From assembly GCA_021018815.1 (NCBI GenBank), contig JAITYX010000059.1:806001-870000 (forward strand): a DNA stretch of 64,000 bases, given 5' to 3'. The position numbers and the translations under genes are program-made. Below, one piece after another: positions 11,301 through 23,400 of the stretch. Positions within the stretch are counted from its first letter, which is position 1. Every line of letters starts with the position of its first letter. This DNA is from Talinum fruticosum (Eukaryota > Streptophyta > Magnoliopsida > Caryophyllales > Talinaceae). Under the pieces are notes generated by a model. That model did no database searches, was not told the DNA's origin, and saw only the letters and a program-made list of their open reading frames with translations.

Positions 11301-14300
11301 CTCCAATTTGTATGGGGAAGTAGAAGATGATCAATAATAGGAGGCAAAAATTCAGGTTAGGTTCTAACATAAATTGGACAATGCGTAAATGATGGAAAAA
11401 TATTAGGACCAGTACTCTGTTTATTTTAGGCGAGACGAATAGACAAGGTCAATTTCAGGTTGAAATCGAGTTCAGATAATGGAAATAGGAACATATCCAG
11501 ATTCAACTTCAGACTATTTTCCTTGTCCAATTTATTCGAGTCAAGTAAATTCAAAATCAGGTAGGACAAAGTTCTGCCATCAATTACTGTAACAGACAGA
11601 TAAAGATCCATATCTTCTCCCCCCCAACACACCCGAAAAATGGCATAATACTAAGCACATATGCTAATTAGGGAAAAGGCTGAATGCCCACATCTTCCCT
11701 CTTAACATGCCTAAGTAAGATTATACTAAGCAAAAATAGGCCAGTTGGGGGAAAGGAAGAATGCTCAAGTCTCCCCCTCAACACCCCATAAGTAGGAAAA
11801 TATTAGAAGGTTAAAGTCAAACACTTTAAAAAGAGATTTAATAAGAACCTTGTCCAAAATGAGTTCCTTCAGAATTGGCTGAAGTTCGCGAATGACAACC
11901 TAGCAAAATTCAAAATAGATATCAGAACAAAATGCCCCCAGTATACAATAAGTAATTCATCTCGCTAATGTTTTATAGTAACTTGTACATGGATAGACCT
12001 CCCCTACCCACACACACACGAGAGAGAGGGGAGAGAGAGAGAGAGAGAGAGACCAACCTTTGTGACAAGTTTGGTGTCATCTACAGTTGATAGAATGGAG
12101 ACCAGGACCTGAAAAGTAGTCTAGGTTAGGAACTCGCATAGGAGAAAGGAACAATATATATATAGTGATTAGCAAACACAGGTTCACAGAAAAACTTTCT
12201 ACAATGATACTGAGTGGATCCTTTTCAATGACAAGAAAACATAAGTCAATCATAAAGCAAATGCAGGAATAAATAGAAAGAGATGACAATGCATACCAAG
12301 CTCCCATGGTGATCATGAGCAATCTTGCCTACATGTCCCCTCATTCCTTTTAGAATTTTCTTTCTTTCCTAAAACAAAGTCATCAACATTATTCACAACT
12401 ACCAAGTTAGTTAAGCTTAAAACCAGTGGCATCTTCAACCATTAGATCTCTTCATTATTAACAAGAACAATATAAACAAACCTTGGCGCTACCATGCTTG
12501 ACACAGAGCAACCCGATTCTCGACCCATCCTTGGTATGAATCATCCGAACAAGGAGTGATCCAGACAATTGTTTCACAACATCCTCAGCTGAAGACTACA
12601 TACAAAGGTAATTAGGCAGGAGGCAAAAGAAGGGAAGTACCTCAAAGATTAACTCATGCAGGGATAATAACATAAAACAACTTTCGGTTGGCAAATCCGA
12701 ACACTCAATGAAATATGTAGGACAAAAGTAGCTCAATAAGTACCTTATCAGCAATGCTTAGATACTCAACCAAGGCTTTATGAATGATAGAATGATCAAC
12801 TATTCCTTTCTCCAGGATTGGTTGAAGGACAGAAGTCATATGGCGCAAGACAGATAACTTTTTCAGGCCCAGTTTAGAAATTATGTCAACCAACCTGGAA
12901 AAATAATGCAAGTATAACTGTGAAAAAATATCCAATACATTTATCCAGTTATATATCAGCAAGCAAAACATTTGCACCCAGGGTTATAGCCGCTTTATGG
13001 TCATTGTTGAGAAGCATTATAGCATACAATTATGCAATAACATTTCAACATCCCAAACCTTTGCAGTAGGGTACATAGTCCTTTATAGAATGCAAAGGCT
13101 GTAGTAAAGCTCACTTCAACGTGCATGTTACTAACAAGGGAAAACAGAGTAGAGGCTAATCATCAACGACCGGTTGCACTTGCATAACAAACGAAAGTAT
13201 GAAAGCCCATTAAACACTCTAGTAGCTTGTAAGGTAAGCATAACTGCATACATGTGGACTAAAAAATATACATCTCCCAAACCACAACTAAGTTACTGCA
13301 GAAAAATAACATAGTGGTGCACCAGTAATCTGTAAGAGACGAGATATTGCTCAAGTCACAAGTGAAACTCACCGGGTCTCTTTCATATTCGTCAGGTCCT
13401 TAAACAACTGGAACTCAGTAGAATATAGTTCCATCAGAATCTCGCGTTTCTGAGTTGCATTGCCCATTTGATATGCCTGCTCAACAACTAGAGGCAAAAA
13501 GGTCAACATGTACTTCACATCAGTAATCAAACAATAGCATGCGTCTCGCACCAAAGTCCAACACCGCATCCCACCCAGTGAAAAAGAAAGGAACATGCAG
13601 TTTAATATGATTAATTTCTAATGAGAAATGCCTCAATAATGACAAGTGCAGAATAACAACAGGAGGTCTAACAATGAAATGCAATTTGAGGCTAGGTAGA
13701 TAAATCTAATGCATTCTGTAAAGCTAAATCCTTCATGTTTGTTGAATAATTTGAGAGTTCCTGTAGAGATAAGTTGTCTTATAAAGTATTCATTTTTGGG
13801 AATAAAGCAATGTTAGGACATACTGCTCCTTCATGAATTATGGTCTATGGAATGAAACTTCTATCTTTTCAAATTTTGAACTATACAAAATGGAATATAA
13901 GAACATTATCAAAAATCATGTTTTCTGATCGAGCAGGCTGCATAAGACCATTACAGTCCCATAACATTAGTATACATGGTAACAGCTAGCATTAACTGTA
14001 CAATGCTAGATGTTCCTTGGTTTTTGGTAGGGATGGAAGGTACCATCTTGTCAGATGAAGTTCATGAATTTTGCTCCATATTTAAGCCTAAATTATTGAA
14101 TAACAAATCCAGGCAAAAAAACTTACCAACAGATCCAACAGTATGTCTCAGAAGGGGAGCAACATGCCCATGAAGCAGTGAAAGCAAGCTGGTCAGCTGT
14201 GTTTTAGAAGCTGCAAATACATTAAAAGAGAACATAAATGACGACGCTGCAAAGAAATTAACATAATAGTAATAAGTTACTTGGCAGTATGAACTAATAG

Positions 14301-16220
14301 ATATACCATTTTCTAACATTTTGGTCACCAAATGAACAGCATAGGTACTGCAGGCAAGAGTGAGAAAATTTGGTCGAAGCTCTTCATATACTGCATCTCG
14401 TTCACTGTCCGAACAATATTTAACACAGGTCTGTGGCACAGTTAACACAATCAGAACAAAGCATGCAAACCACACGTTCCATCTTAATAAGCTCAATCAG
14501 ATAATTTATAACAATACAATGGCACTTAAGAGCTCAAATCACCTGCAGAACACGTGATGAGACATGAGAGGTAGCAATTTCCGGAACTTTTCCCTTCATT
14601 TTCTGCAGTGCCTCTGTCACCAACCTAATCGCATTTGAGTAAACGGATGAATATACAGAATTATAAAGAGAACAGATCTCACAGATACTCATTGTAAGCA
14701 ACATACTTTGCCCTCTCATCTTTGGCTATATTACGACGTCTCATCTTCTCCCATAGTGTTGCAAGTTCCTAGACAAAGATTAAACAGGCAAAGCTTAGCC
14801 AATGACTTCCTGCATCAAGCCAAACAACAATCTCCAACCTTCATGTATCAAGTCTGACATCCTGCTTCTTGCATTTTTTTTTTTGGGTTGAATAAGCAAT
14901 ATAAAATATACTTTGGGAATGACTTAAAGCCCTAATAACTCTCAACATGTACCAGTGACCTGATCGCTCAAAGATGCGTGGTCGTAGATCATTGTTATTA
15001 TATAGATTACTTAAAGTAGTTGCCCTTCTTATTCTTGAGCAGATTATTCCTCTTCTGATACCCTCTAAATCGGGTTAAGATGACAAGTATATAGGCTTTT
15101 AAGATAGATAAAGCAAATTGAAATAAGGTGGCCTTGCATGGTCTTCCTTACAATTACAACTAATAGTATATCCTTGCCCAACGAGTAGAATAGAAAAATG
15201 TGCACAACACCAAAAGAATGCTCTTTCTTTTAAATCATTGAATGTCTTAAAAGACAATTAGTTATAGCCTCCAGTTAATTCACTATGGCAGGTGGGAGAT
15301 TATCATTGTACAGGCTTTCTTGGTATATCGATGGAATTTGTCTAGAAAAATGAGATATTATACAATAATTGGCCTAAAGCAAAAGCCTTTTTGTAGCATG
15401 GATTCCCTTCCCTTCCCTCGCCAGTAATCTACCATGAAGCAAAACCTCATGTGAGGCACTTCAGCACTGGTGTGTGGAACATACCCCCAAATTGCATGCT
15501 AGACAATGCGACTATTTCACTGCATTCACGCTCTCTCCAGTACATCCATTTCAGTTTTCCCTGGATGATAATGTGACGTCTCACTATATATTAAAATATG
15601 GAGGTCCAATTAGCATTTGGGTTTTATAAGGTCTCAAATGCTTTCTTTTGATACAAACTTCACCAATGAATAGTTTTTTGGTGTTTTTTCTTTTTTTTGG
15701 GGGGGGAATCAGTCCAACATAAGTCTAACACCAAATTGATGGCAAAACCTTCAAACATGGGCGGCTTCCTCTTCTCATTATTGAGATGAAAATGAATAAC
15801 TCACCTGCTCCAACGTATAATGTGGCTTCCTCTTCTTCTTCCTCGCCTCAGTCCGCCCCTGCAACAAACAAACAACCACAAATTGGACCCATTAACTGAA
15901 AATCAAACAAAATCAACCCTTAAAAAATTTGTATTTGATTAACAAACATCAATTTACCATCAGTCTTAGGGTAATCCACAACGCAATAATAAAACCCAAA
16001 ACCATAAAAATCGAACCTTAGCAATCTGACGAAGCTCTCGCTTGGACAACTGAGCATTCTTCGCCGGAATTTCAGCTTTCTTCTTCAAGGGTTTGGCAGG
16101 AGGAGCTTTAATGGGCTGTTTTGCTTTCTTTTTCAACTTGGAGGCGTCCACTGCGTCGCCTTTCCCTGCCGGAACTCTCTTCCTTTTCTTCGATATCTGA
16201 GCTCCAACGCTGGGCGCCAT
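8361..16220 (-). CDS. APUM24: Pumilio homolog 24 (Puf-A/Puf6-type), one frameshift
   Basis: Coding exons, in order: 16017-16220, 15805-15858, 14707-14768, 14543-14624, 14307-14430, 14127-14210, 13373-13487, 12744-12894, 12482-12595, 12297-12368, 12058-12108, 11849-11899, 11079-11186, 10774-10988, 9659-9733, 9189-9430, 8361-8490. The full frame would be 644 aa, close to the family. A Lys-rich nucleolar-type N-terminus comes first, then Puf repeats (about 95-470; for example STYAVHLVTKML, HTVGSVVVEQAYQM), then the CPL region (about 480-620). The family binds pre-rRNA (ITS2) in the nucleolus and is essential for pre-60S maturation. All splice phases agree except inside exon 14, where one base is missing in the A run at 10826-10829. 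As written, the frame stops at 10812 after about 482 aa. Intron 13 has a GC donor. An in-frame Met at 16379 is an alternative start; I chose 16220 because MAPSVGAQISKKRKR fits a family start. Confidence 0.93.
10989..11078 (-). other. GC-AG intron in APUM24
   Basis: On the minus strand the exon ends CTCTAAG and the intron starts GCAAGT, exactly the GC-donor consensus AAG|GCAAGT. It ends TTTGCAG before ACTGAAAAAG. Splicing here keeps phase 0 and joins the conserved run ending PSLCSK to TEKEG. No GT donor nearby keeps the frame. Confidence 0.85.
12014..12051. repeat. CA/GA microsatellite in APUM24 intron
   Basis: A short CA tract followed by a GA tract lies immediately next to the donor of APUM24 coding exon 11. 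It should not touch the coding sequence. Confidence 0.8.
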
Positions 16221-16448
16221 TGACGGAAAATTATGCTCTTCCGGCGTCGTTGGTAGATTAGCTCGTCGCAGAGATTGTAGGTTTTTCTCTCTCCTGGTTT
16301 GTTCGGACGAGGGCTTTTCGAGGGTTTTAGTTTCTGCCTGGATTAGGGAAGTCTTTCGGTTAACCCGTGCAGCGGGCATAATAAACGGGTTTGTATCGCT
16401 CAGGCCTGCCCCGGATTAGTTGGGAATGAGCATTAGCCTTTGATAGTA

Positions 16449-16462
16449 GGCCCATTGGCCCA
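16449..16462. promoter_or_regulatory. Tandem site II boxes (GGCCCA) between APUM24 and WDR43-like
   Basis: Two GGCCCA hexamers (TGGGCC on the other strand) lie at 16449-16454 and 16457-16462, about 230 bp upstream of the APUM24 start. Site II elements bind TCP factors and are enriched in promoters of plant ribosomal-protein and ribosome-biogenesis genes. That fits both genes that diverge from this 1.2-kb spacer. Function here is inferred from motif and position only. Confidence 0.6.
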
Positions 16463-16554
16463 ATTAATCCATTTTATTTTTCAAATAGCTCGTGGATCAC
16501 CTACTGGATCCTCTTTATTGGATGTAAGTCTAGTAAATTTATCGATAGGAAAAA

Positions 16555-16690
16555 TTCGAGTCACTGAAATTTAGCGACGAAATACCCAAATCTGTCGGTA
16601 ATTAGCGACGGAAACTCCTTCCATAATCGACGTAAATCAGCAATGGAATGCGGTTTCCGTCGCCGATTTTAGCGATACGATTTTTGAGTA
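16555..16690. mobile_element. DNA-transposon remnant with GCGACGGAA motifs
   Basis: TTAGCGACGAAA, TTAGCGACGGAAA and the inverted TTTCCGTCGCCGATTTTAGCG-like units are clustered here. This palindromic motif set is typical of subterminal repeats of plant cut-and-paste elements. No ends or coding frame are visible, so the superfamily is left open. Confidence 0.5.
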
Positions 16691-17310
16691 AACTTAATGA
16701 AGGTTTGGTCTTGTCTTCGAGCTCATACAAGCCTACTAGGAGTTTACCATTTCCACAAAGGAAAATCTAGTCATCGAGATTCGAATCCCAGTGAAGAGTA
16801 CGAAACTTCACTCTAATATCAATTGAGTTATAAGCTCGTTTAAATTTTAGGTTTTTTAATGCGGATTTTTTAAATGATAAACTTTTAAGGCATTTATAAA
16901 TTACAATAGTAGTTGTTTTATTATTTAAGTTAAACCTAAAGTTAAATGAAGAAATCATGTAATAGGTTTTCTATTTTTAAATTATACTTTTTACTTTCGT
17001 TTCTATTTATATTTATATGTATTTTGTATATAAATTCGAATATAACATTTGAGAAAATTGAGCCGAACAGGGTCGTAGTGTTTGAACTTTTGACGAATAT
17101 GGAAGAAGAGGGTTTTACTTATGAACCGGAAAGCACCGTTGCGCAAAACAGAGCCGCTTAAAACCTAAAACCCCACCCAGTTCCCCCTCCACCTCCAGAG
17201 CCTAGCCTCCGTTCTCCCGCCACGAAAATCCTCTCGTCTTTCAAGCGTCTGCCTTTCTCCCCCTCCCCGTCTCTCTACCGCCATTAACGTCGCCGTGGTG
17301 TTTGTCTGTG

Positions 17311-17445
17311 GTGAGTCTCTCTCTGTCGCTCCTAGTATTCCATTGATCTTTCCGGTTGAAGGCTTCCGAATTGTCTGAGCTCGTATTCCTGTTTGCAATT
17401 TAAAAAGCTTAGAAAAGTTTTACTTGTTTGTGTTGTTATTATCAG
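17311..17445 (+). other. Probable 5'-UTR intron of the WDR43-like gene
   Basis: A GTGAGT donor after GTCTGTG (17310) and an ATCAG acceptor just before the start codon frame a short intron. The upstream leader at about 17150-17310 is CT-rich. This is a splice-signal reading only. Confidence 0.55.
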
Positions 17446-17446
17446 A

Positions 17447-20400
17447 ATGATGGGTTCGTCCAATATCAGAGACATCTTAACTTGTTTTAGCCCTTCACTC
17501 GATTTCTTCGCCGTTACTTCCGGTGATGGCCGAATAAAGGTACTCATTTTAATTTACCTTTTCAATTTTATTCAGCTGATAATTTGGTTCTTCTCACTGA
17601 ATTTTATTAACTAAATGCACTTTGTTGCATCGATGCTGGAGGTTTTGGTTGGGTTTTAGGCTACGTCGTGTAATGTAATCTAATGCTTGAATTTTTATTT
17701 TGTGTTGGTCTGCCCGCTTTGATATTTTCAGATATGGGATACAGTCAAGGGGCAGCTTCAAACGGAATTTGCAAATATTGCATCCACGGATGAGACTAAT
17801 TTGTTCGCGAATCCAGAGCAAAGAGGGCACCTTTCTATTGATTACACTTGCATGAAATGGGTGGCTTTTAATAAGAAGGTACTGTAGCTGTGAGGCTAGC
17901 TAGGGTTATGCTGCCCCCTCCCCTTTTTGGTTTATATATGAAGTTTTGAGCTTTTAAAATGAATTTACTTGTCTCTTGTCTGGAATGGGTTTTGTGGCTT
18001 CCAGAAGAAAAGGAAGCTTCGAACTTCGCTGTTAGTGTTGGGAACAGGAAGTGGTGACGTCTTGGCATTGGATGTATCAGCTGGTCAATTGAAGTGGAAA
18101 ATCAGTGACTGCCATCCTGGGTGAGTACCTTTGATTGTTTAACTATTGGAAGCCTTTGTGAAAAATTAAAGACACGAGAGGAAAGGAATCAAATAAAGTA
18201 TTTTCTTCCCGTTCCCCATTCTCTTTATTTCTTGGTGTAGATTGTGACATTTCTGAAAATGTAATGCATGTGTAGTTTCCCAACCTCTATCCTTGCAGTG
18301 ATAAGGTTGCTTATATTTGGAACTCCCTAGACCCTACTCAACAATGGACATCCACACTAGATGTCGTAGTTGTCGAAGGGGCATACAAAAGTGGATAGGA
18401 TAAAAAGTGATTATTTTTTCATATGATATTTAGATCTTGTTGCATTGCTTACAATGTCGGCCAATTAAGGAAAACTGACCTCAAAAGATGCATGGATGAC
18501 TGTGGACATACCAGAGTGCATAGGATAAAAGAAGCCATGTGATTAGAGAAAAGGTTGGAGTAGCACCAACAGAGGTAGACATGCGGAAAGCAAGACTTAG
18601 ATGGTTTGGTTACACTAAGAGGATTATAAATGCACCTGCGAAGAGGAGTGAGAGGATTGACATCGTGGGAGGTAAGGCAAGTAGAGAAAGTAGATTTAGT
18701 TGAGTTGCAGCTACTAAGCACATGACATAGGATAAAAGCTTTTGAAGGTACAGGATTAGAATAAGAATTGCAGAGCTTAAGGAGACCCCTGCGACCAAAG
18801 GGAAAAAAAAGGGAAAAAAACCCCTAGACTTTTAGGTTTCACTTGCTAGCATCTGGCATTAAGTTGCATACGCAGGTGTAGGACTAAAATCTGCAAACCT
18901 TGATGTTGTTTGACTTGCACGCATTAAAACATTTTGTTAGTTGTGTTTCATATGTACTTTTTACTCTCTTATTATCCAGCATATGCAAACCATGATGTTT
19001 TGTTCAGTTATAGTACTGTACTCATTCCCTACTATGATATATATTTTCCTAACAAAAAAAGGATTTAAATACCACAATTTTTTTTTTTGGCGTGTGTGTA
19101 AAAAAATAAAATGAAATTGTGGGTCTCTTGGCCTTCACTTGTTGGGGTAAACTTCCAACATCATGGTCTCCTCAGGCCTTGCTTAGGGTAGGATTCCACT
19201 TTCGTTGTTGTTGTTGTTGTTGTGGCAAGGGGGCATCATTGCCAGTACCGATCGATGGAAGCCTTTATAGATTGATATTAGTTATTGAATTAAGTACTCA
19301 TGCATATGAATGATTGTTCATTTTGAGGTCCTGATTCTTTTTTTTTGTTAATGAAAATATGTAGCGGGGTGAGTGCCATCTCATTTTCTTCCCAGAGTAC
19401 ATATATATATAGTTCAGGCGCTGATGGGATGGTATGCGAAGTTGATTTAATTACTGGAAACTTGTTGAGGAAGTTTAAAGCTTCGACAAAAGCAGTATCC
19501 AGCATATGCGTTTCACCAGGTAATGTGGATTCTGAATTCTTTTATGGATGTCACTGATCAATATTTTACCTCCTTTTCTCCCCTTTCATCCGTATACTCA
19601 CTTGTGGAGAGCGATATTACCAACATACCAACCCATTGTTCTTCATGGTAGCATTCTTAAAGTTTCATACTATGAGACTATCTCTTCTTTTTAAGGATAG
19701 GAAGCTTTGAAGTTTGTGCTGGACTACATGGTCTACTTAGAATGTCAACATTATCATAAAAAGTTAGATAACTCCGTCAGAGTGCTTCATCTCCCCTTCC
19801 CTCCGAAGAAAAAAGACCCTGAAACGTCTGTTCTTGTGATTGTAATATCTTGTCCTTATATTCTGGTTCATTGATGTCTTCAATCAGATGGCACGATAAT
19901 TGCGACTGCAGCTGCTCAACTGAAGATATTTAATTGTTCTAATCACAAAAAGATTCAGAAGTTCACTGGTCATCCTGTGCGTCCAATATGGTTTATCTGT
20001 TTTTATCATTCTACTCAATTAAAGTTAATGTTGGATTCACCAGTATTATGCTATAGTTATGTCTCTGTTGCTGATGGTATTAGGGTGCTGTTCGATGTAT
20101 GACCTTGAGTGAAGATGGAAAATATGTTTTCTCCTCTGCTACTGGAGAGAGATATGTTGCCATCTGGAGAGCCGATGGAAGCAAGAAGCAGTCTGCAAGT
20201 TGTGTTCTTGCCTTGGAACACCCGTCTGTTTACCTTGACTGTAGATACATGGACAATGGTAAAGCTGAGGAAACAGGTTTCTATGTTTTAGCTATTTCAG
20301 AAATTGGTGTGTGCTACTTCTGGTATGGGAAGGATATTGAAGAGTTACAGAAGACAAAGCCCACAAAAATAGCTTTATCTGTTGATGACAGCTATAAGAA

Positions 20401-23400
20401 AATCCACAAGGGTGGATCGCCTGCCATACTTGCTGCAAGAATCCAAAGCTCAGCCAAGCCTGGCTCTTCTCATGTGTTTGTCGCCCATGGTTCTCTGATC
20501 AAACCCTCATTTGAAAAAATTATTGTTCATCATGGGGAAGATTTGAAGCTAAACATCTCTACAGATGGTCTGCTTTTGCCATTAAGTCAGCCCCTTAAAA
20601 CTAAGAAAAGGCTGGAGCGCCATACTGGAGGTGAGTGAAATGCGCCTCTGATCCTTTCAGCCGTTCTGTGTGGTTGTCAGGCTATTGGGGGTCTGCTGGG
20701 AACTGTTTGTTGATTATATTATGTTTAGCCTTTTGAGAAGTTGCTTGATTCATAATTAATGATTTACTTTTCTTCCAGCAGCAACAGCACTAGACCGTGC
20801 CAATGCAGAAGGAGCTTTGCTCCCGGTACCCAAGGTGCTTGACCATGATAGACTAAGCCAAGATCTAGGAGTATCCATGGAGAGCAGAGGTATAATTAAT
20901 TTTCTTCAAGCAGGGTTTCCATAAATATAAATTTTGGTTTGTAAGTTTTCTAAATCTCATCAATAGAAATGTTTTTAGCTTTTTGATGGGAAGACCCCTC
21001 TTGATTGCGTTCATTCAGTCATTAAATGTTACAAAAGGGTTCATTGTTATGTGTATACCTTTTCAAGATAACCAACATCATAACTAGTATTATTGTTGAT
21101 ATTGTTATATATTTATCAGTTAGATGACTGATTATGGATTAATACACCTGTTTATAGATCAGGATTTGTATTTGTAGTATGTTTTAGATGAGACCATCTT
21201 ACCTAAACAATATGGCGAGAGAAATGCTCTTAGGCTGAGTTGTAATTTATCAAAGGATGAGTTTTGTACACCCTTAAATGAATGATTAGTCACCGGCGAA
21301 TTTAATAATCACTCTAAAACAAATTGTTAGCCACCTGAAATCCTTTAAAAAGTCACATCCAAAGAAGGTCATTTCATCATATCTATTATGTGAGACGGTC
21401 TTGCCCAAGAAATTGTATTGTATATGTGGGGTGGTAATTACTAATGAAGAGGAGAATGCAAGGAAGATAGGTTAGATATACACATTCCCAGAAACGATTG
21501 TGTTTAGTCATGCTAGTTTTTAGTGTCATGGACATCCCAGGGCATTGATAGAAAGAATACTGGTGCATAGTTGAGGTTTGTCAAGTTTGTGTTGTCATTT
21601 TTATTTTTATTTAGTATCTAGTGTATATTATTTTGTAAGGTGCTTGAAAATATGATTGTGCAATTTGGGGAAAGTAACTTATGCTGTTAAGAGCTGCTTT
21701 GTGTGAATGGCAAATATGCAATTGCTAATGTTTGAATGAGATTGATTCTCACGAGTTATTTCTATTACACCAAACTATTTTTGTTTGGGTCTCTTATATA
21801 ATCCAAGGTGCTTACATCTTAAAATTTTCCCGGATGAGATAGTACCACCCAAAAGGCATCTTTGCAATTCAAGGTTAAGACTTACATTTGATCCCCCTTT
21901 TCTCTGCCTATGTGGGACTCCCATGGATTTGGATTTAGATATTTGACAATGTCTCTCAATACAAGCTTAGATACAATAGCTAGCAAATCCAAGAAATTTA
22001 GGGCTAATTGTGGATGCAGGCACTCCCTTGTACTTTAGGAAATTATAAATGCTTCCCATGGACTTGTTCCATATGATCTGTCCAAATATGGTTACTTATT
22101 ATCCGTTCTCTGAATGTGTATGACATATGCAGCTGATTTTGACATCACTGGAGCTGATTCTACCGCATGTCCTATGGAAGATCAACTTAAATCTGTGGGA
22201 ATTCTTTCTCGGCCAGATGGTACTGCTGCCAAGTTGATGAGAGATTCCATCCTTTTAAAGGGTATCAACCTTGAAGCTATTATACCCCCAAAGAAGGTTA
22301 ATGACTTTGCAACATCGATTAGTTTCTGCTGATAAATGTCTTTTAAGATCAGAAATTTTAGCCTTTTACCTGTTCAGTTATTTGATTCTTGTGTTATCTT
22401 ATTGTAGATGAGGGCAGTGATCTTGTCCATGGCTCCTGAGGATGCATCTAAGATATTAAACATCTTGGTAGATATGTGGGAAACAAGGTTTGTTCATCTG
22501 ATGCCTAATTGAATCTATATCAACATATCGTGTTGCTTTTTAGACAGACCAATTCACGAAAAGAGTGAGAAAGAAAGAGATCGTGTTGGCACCATGGTTG
22601 TCAAAGTAAAAAACAACTTATCATGCAGACTCCCTTTTTGAGGGGAAATTGATGTCATATATGCTATATTGCCCCTCTCCCCAAAGAGAAGAAGTGATTT
22701 ATGTCTTAATGAGGTGTCACTGGTAGTATCATAAATGCAATATCCATTTAATGACTTCTATGGCAGCTTTCTCTCTTGAAATACTTTTCTTACTACTTCC
22801 TCCATCCCATGTTATATCTGAATTTAACCATTCTAAATGGACAGAAGAATGAGATGTGTGGCCTTTATGCATAAATTTTTAACCGACTTGGCTACAGATA
22901 AAGTAGTTATGTGGAACTTACTAAGGTTATTTAATATTAAAAGTTTAATTTATGAGTATTCTGCTATCAATTCTATCAAAAAATTGAGTCAAACGTGACT
23001 TAGTTGGCCATTGTTTCTTGAGCCTATGGTAGAATGTAGGATGAAGGGAGATTAGAGCAGGCTTTGCGTATAATTGGATAGTTTACACTTAGACATGGTG
23101 TCCAAAATTTAGGATGCTACACTTATCCTACTCTTTTGCCTTTTTAATAAAATAATTTTCCTTATCCCCAAAATTGATATTGAAACAGGCTGCCAGTTTT
23201 TGATTAAGAAACATTTTTGGGTAAATATAATACTTCTGATAATTGCTAGGGTGCTTTGTATACATGTTTCGTTAAGGGATACAAACACTAATAGGTTTTT
23301 TATGAATATTTTGATTTAACTTTGAACCATCAACCCACACAAGTCTTCACTAATTCCACTCCCCTTTTGTGTGTATGCACACACACAGAGAGAGATACAC

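Noticed and set aside
21180..21440. Possible MITE with TGAGACC/GAGACGGTCT motifs
   Set aside because: The motifs are short and partly palindromic; I could not define ends or a target duplication.
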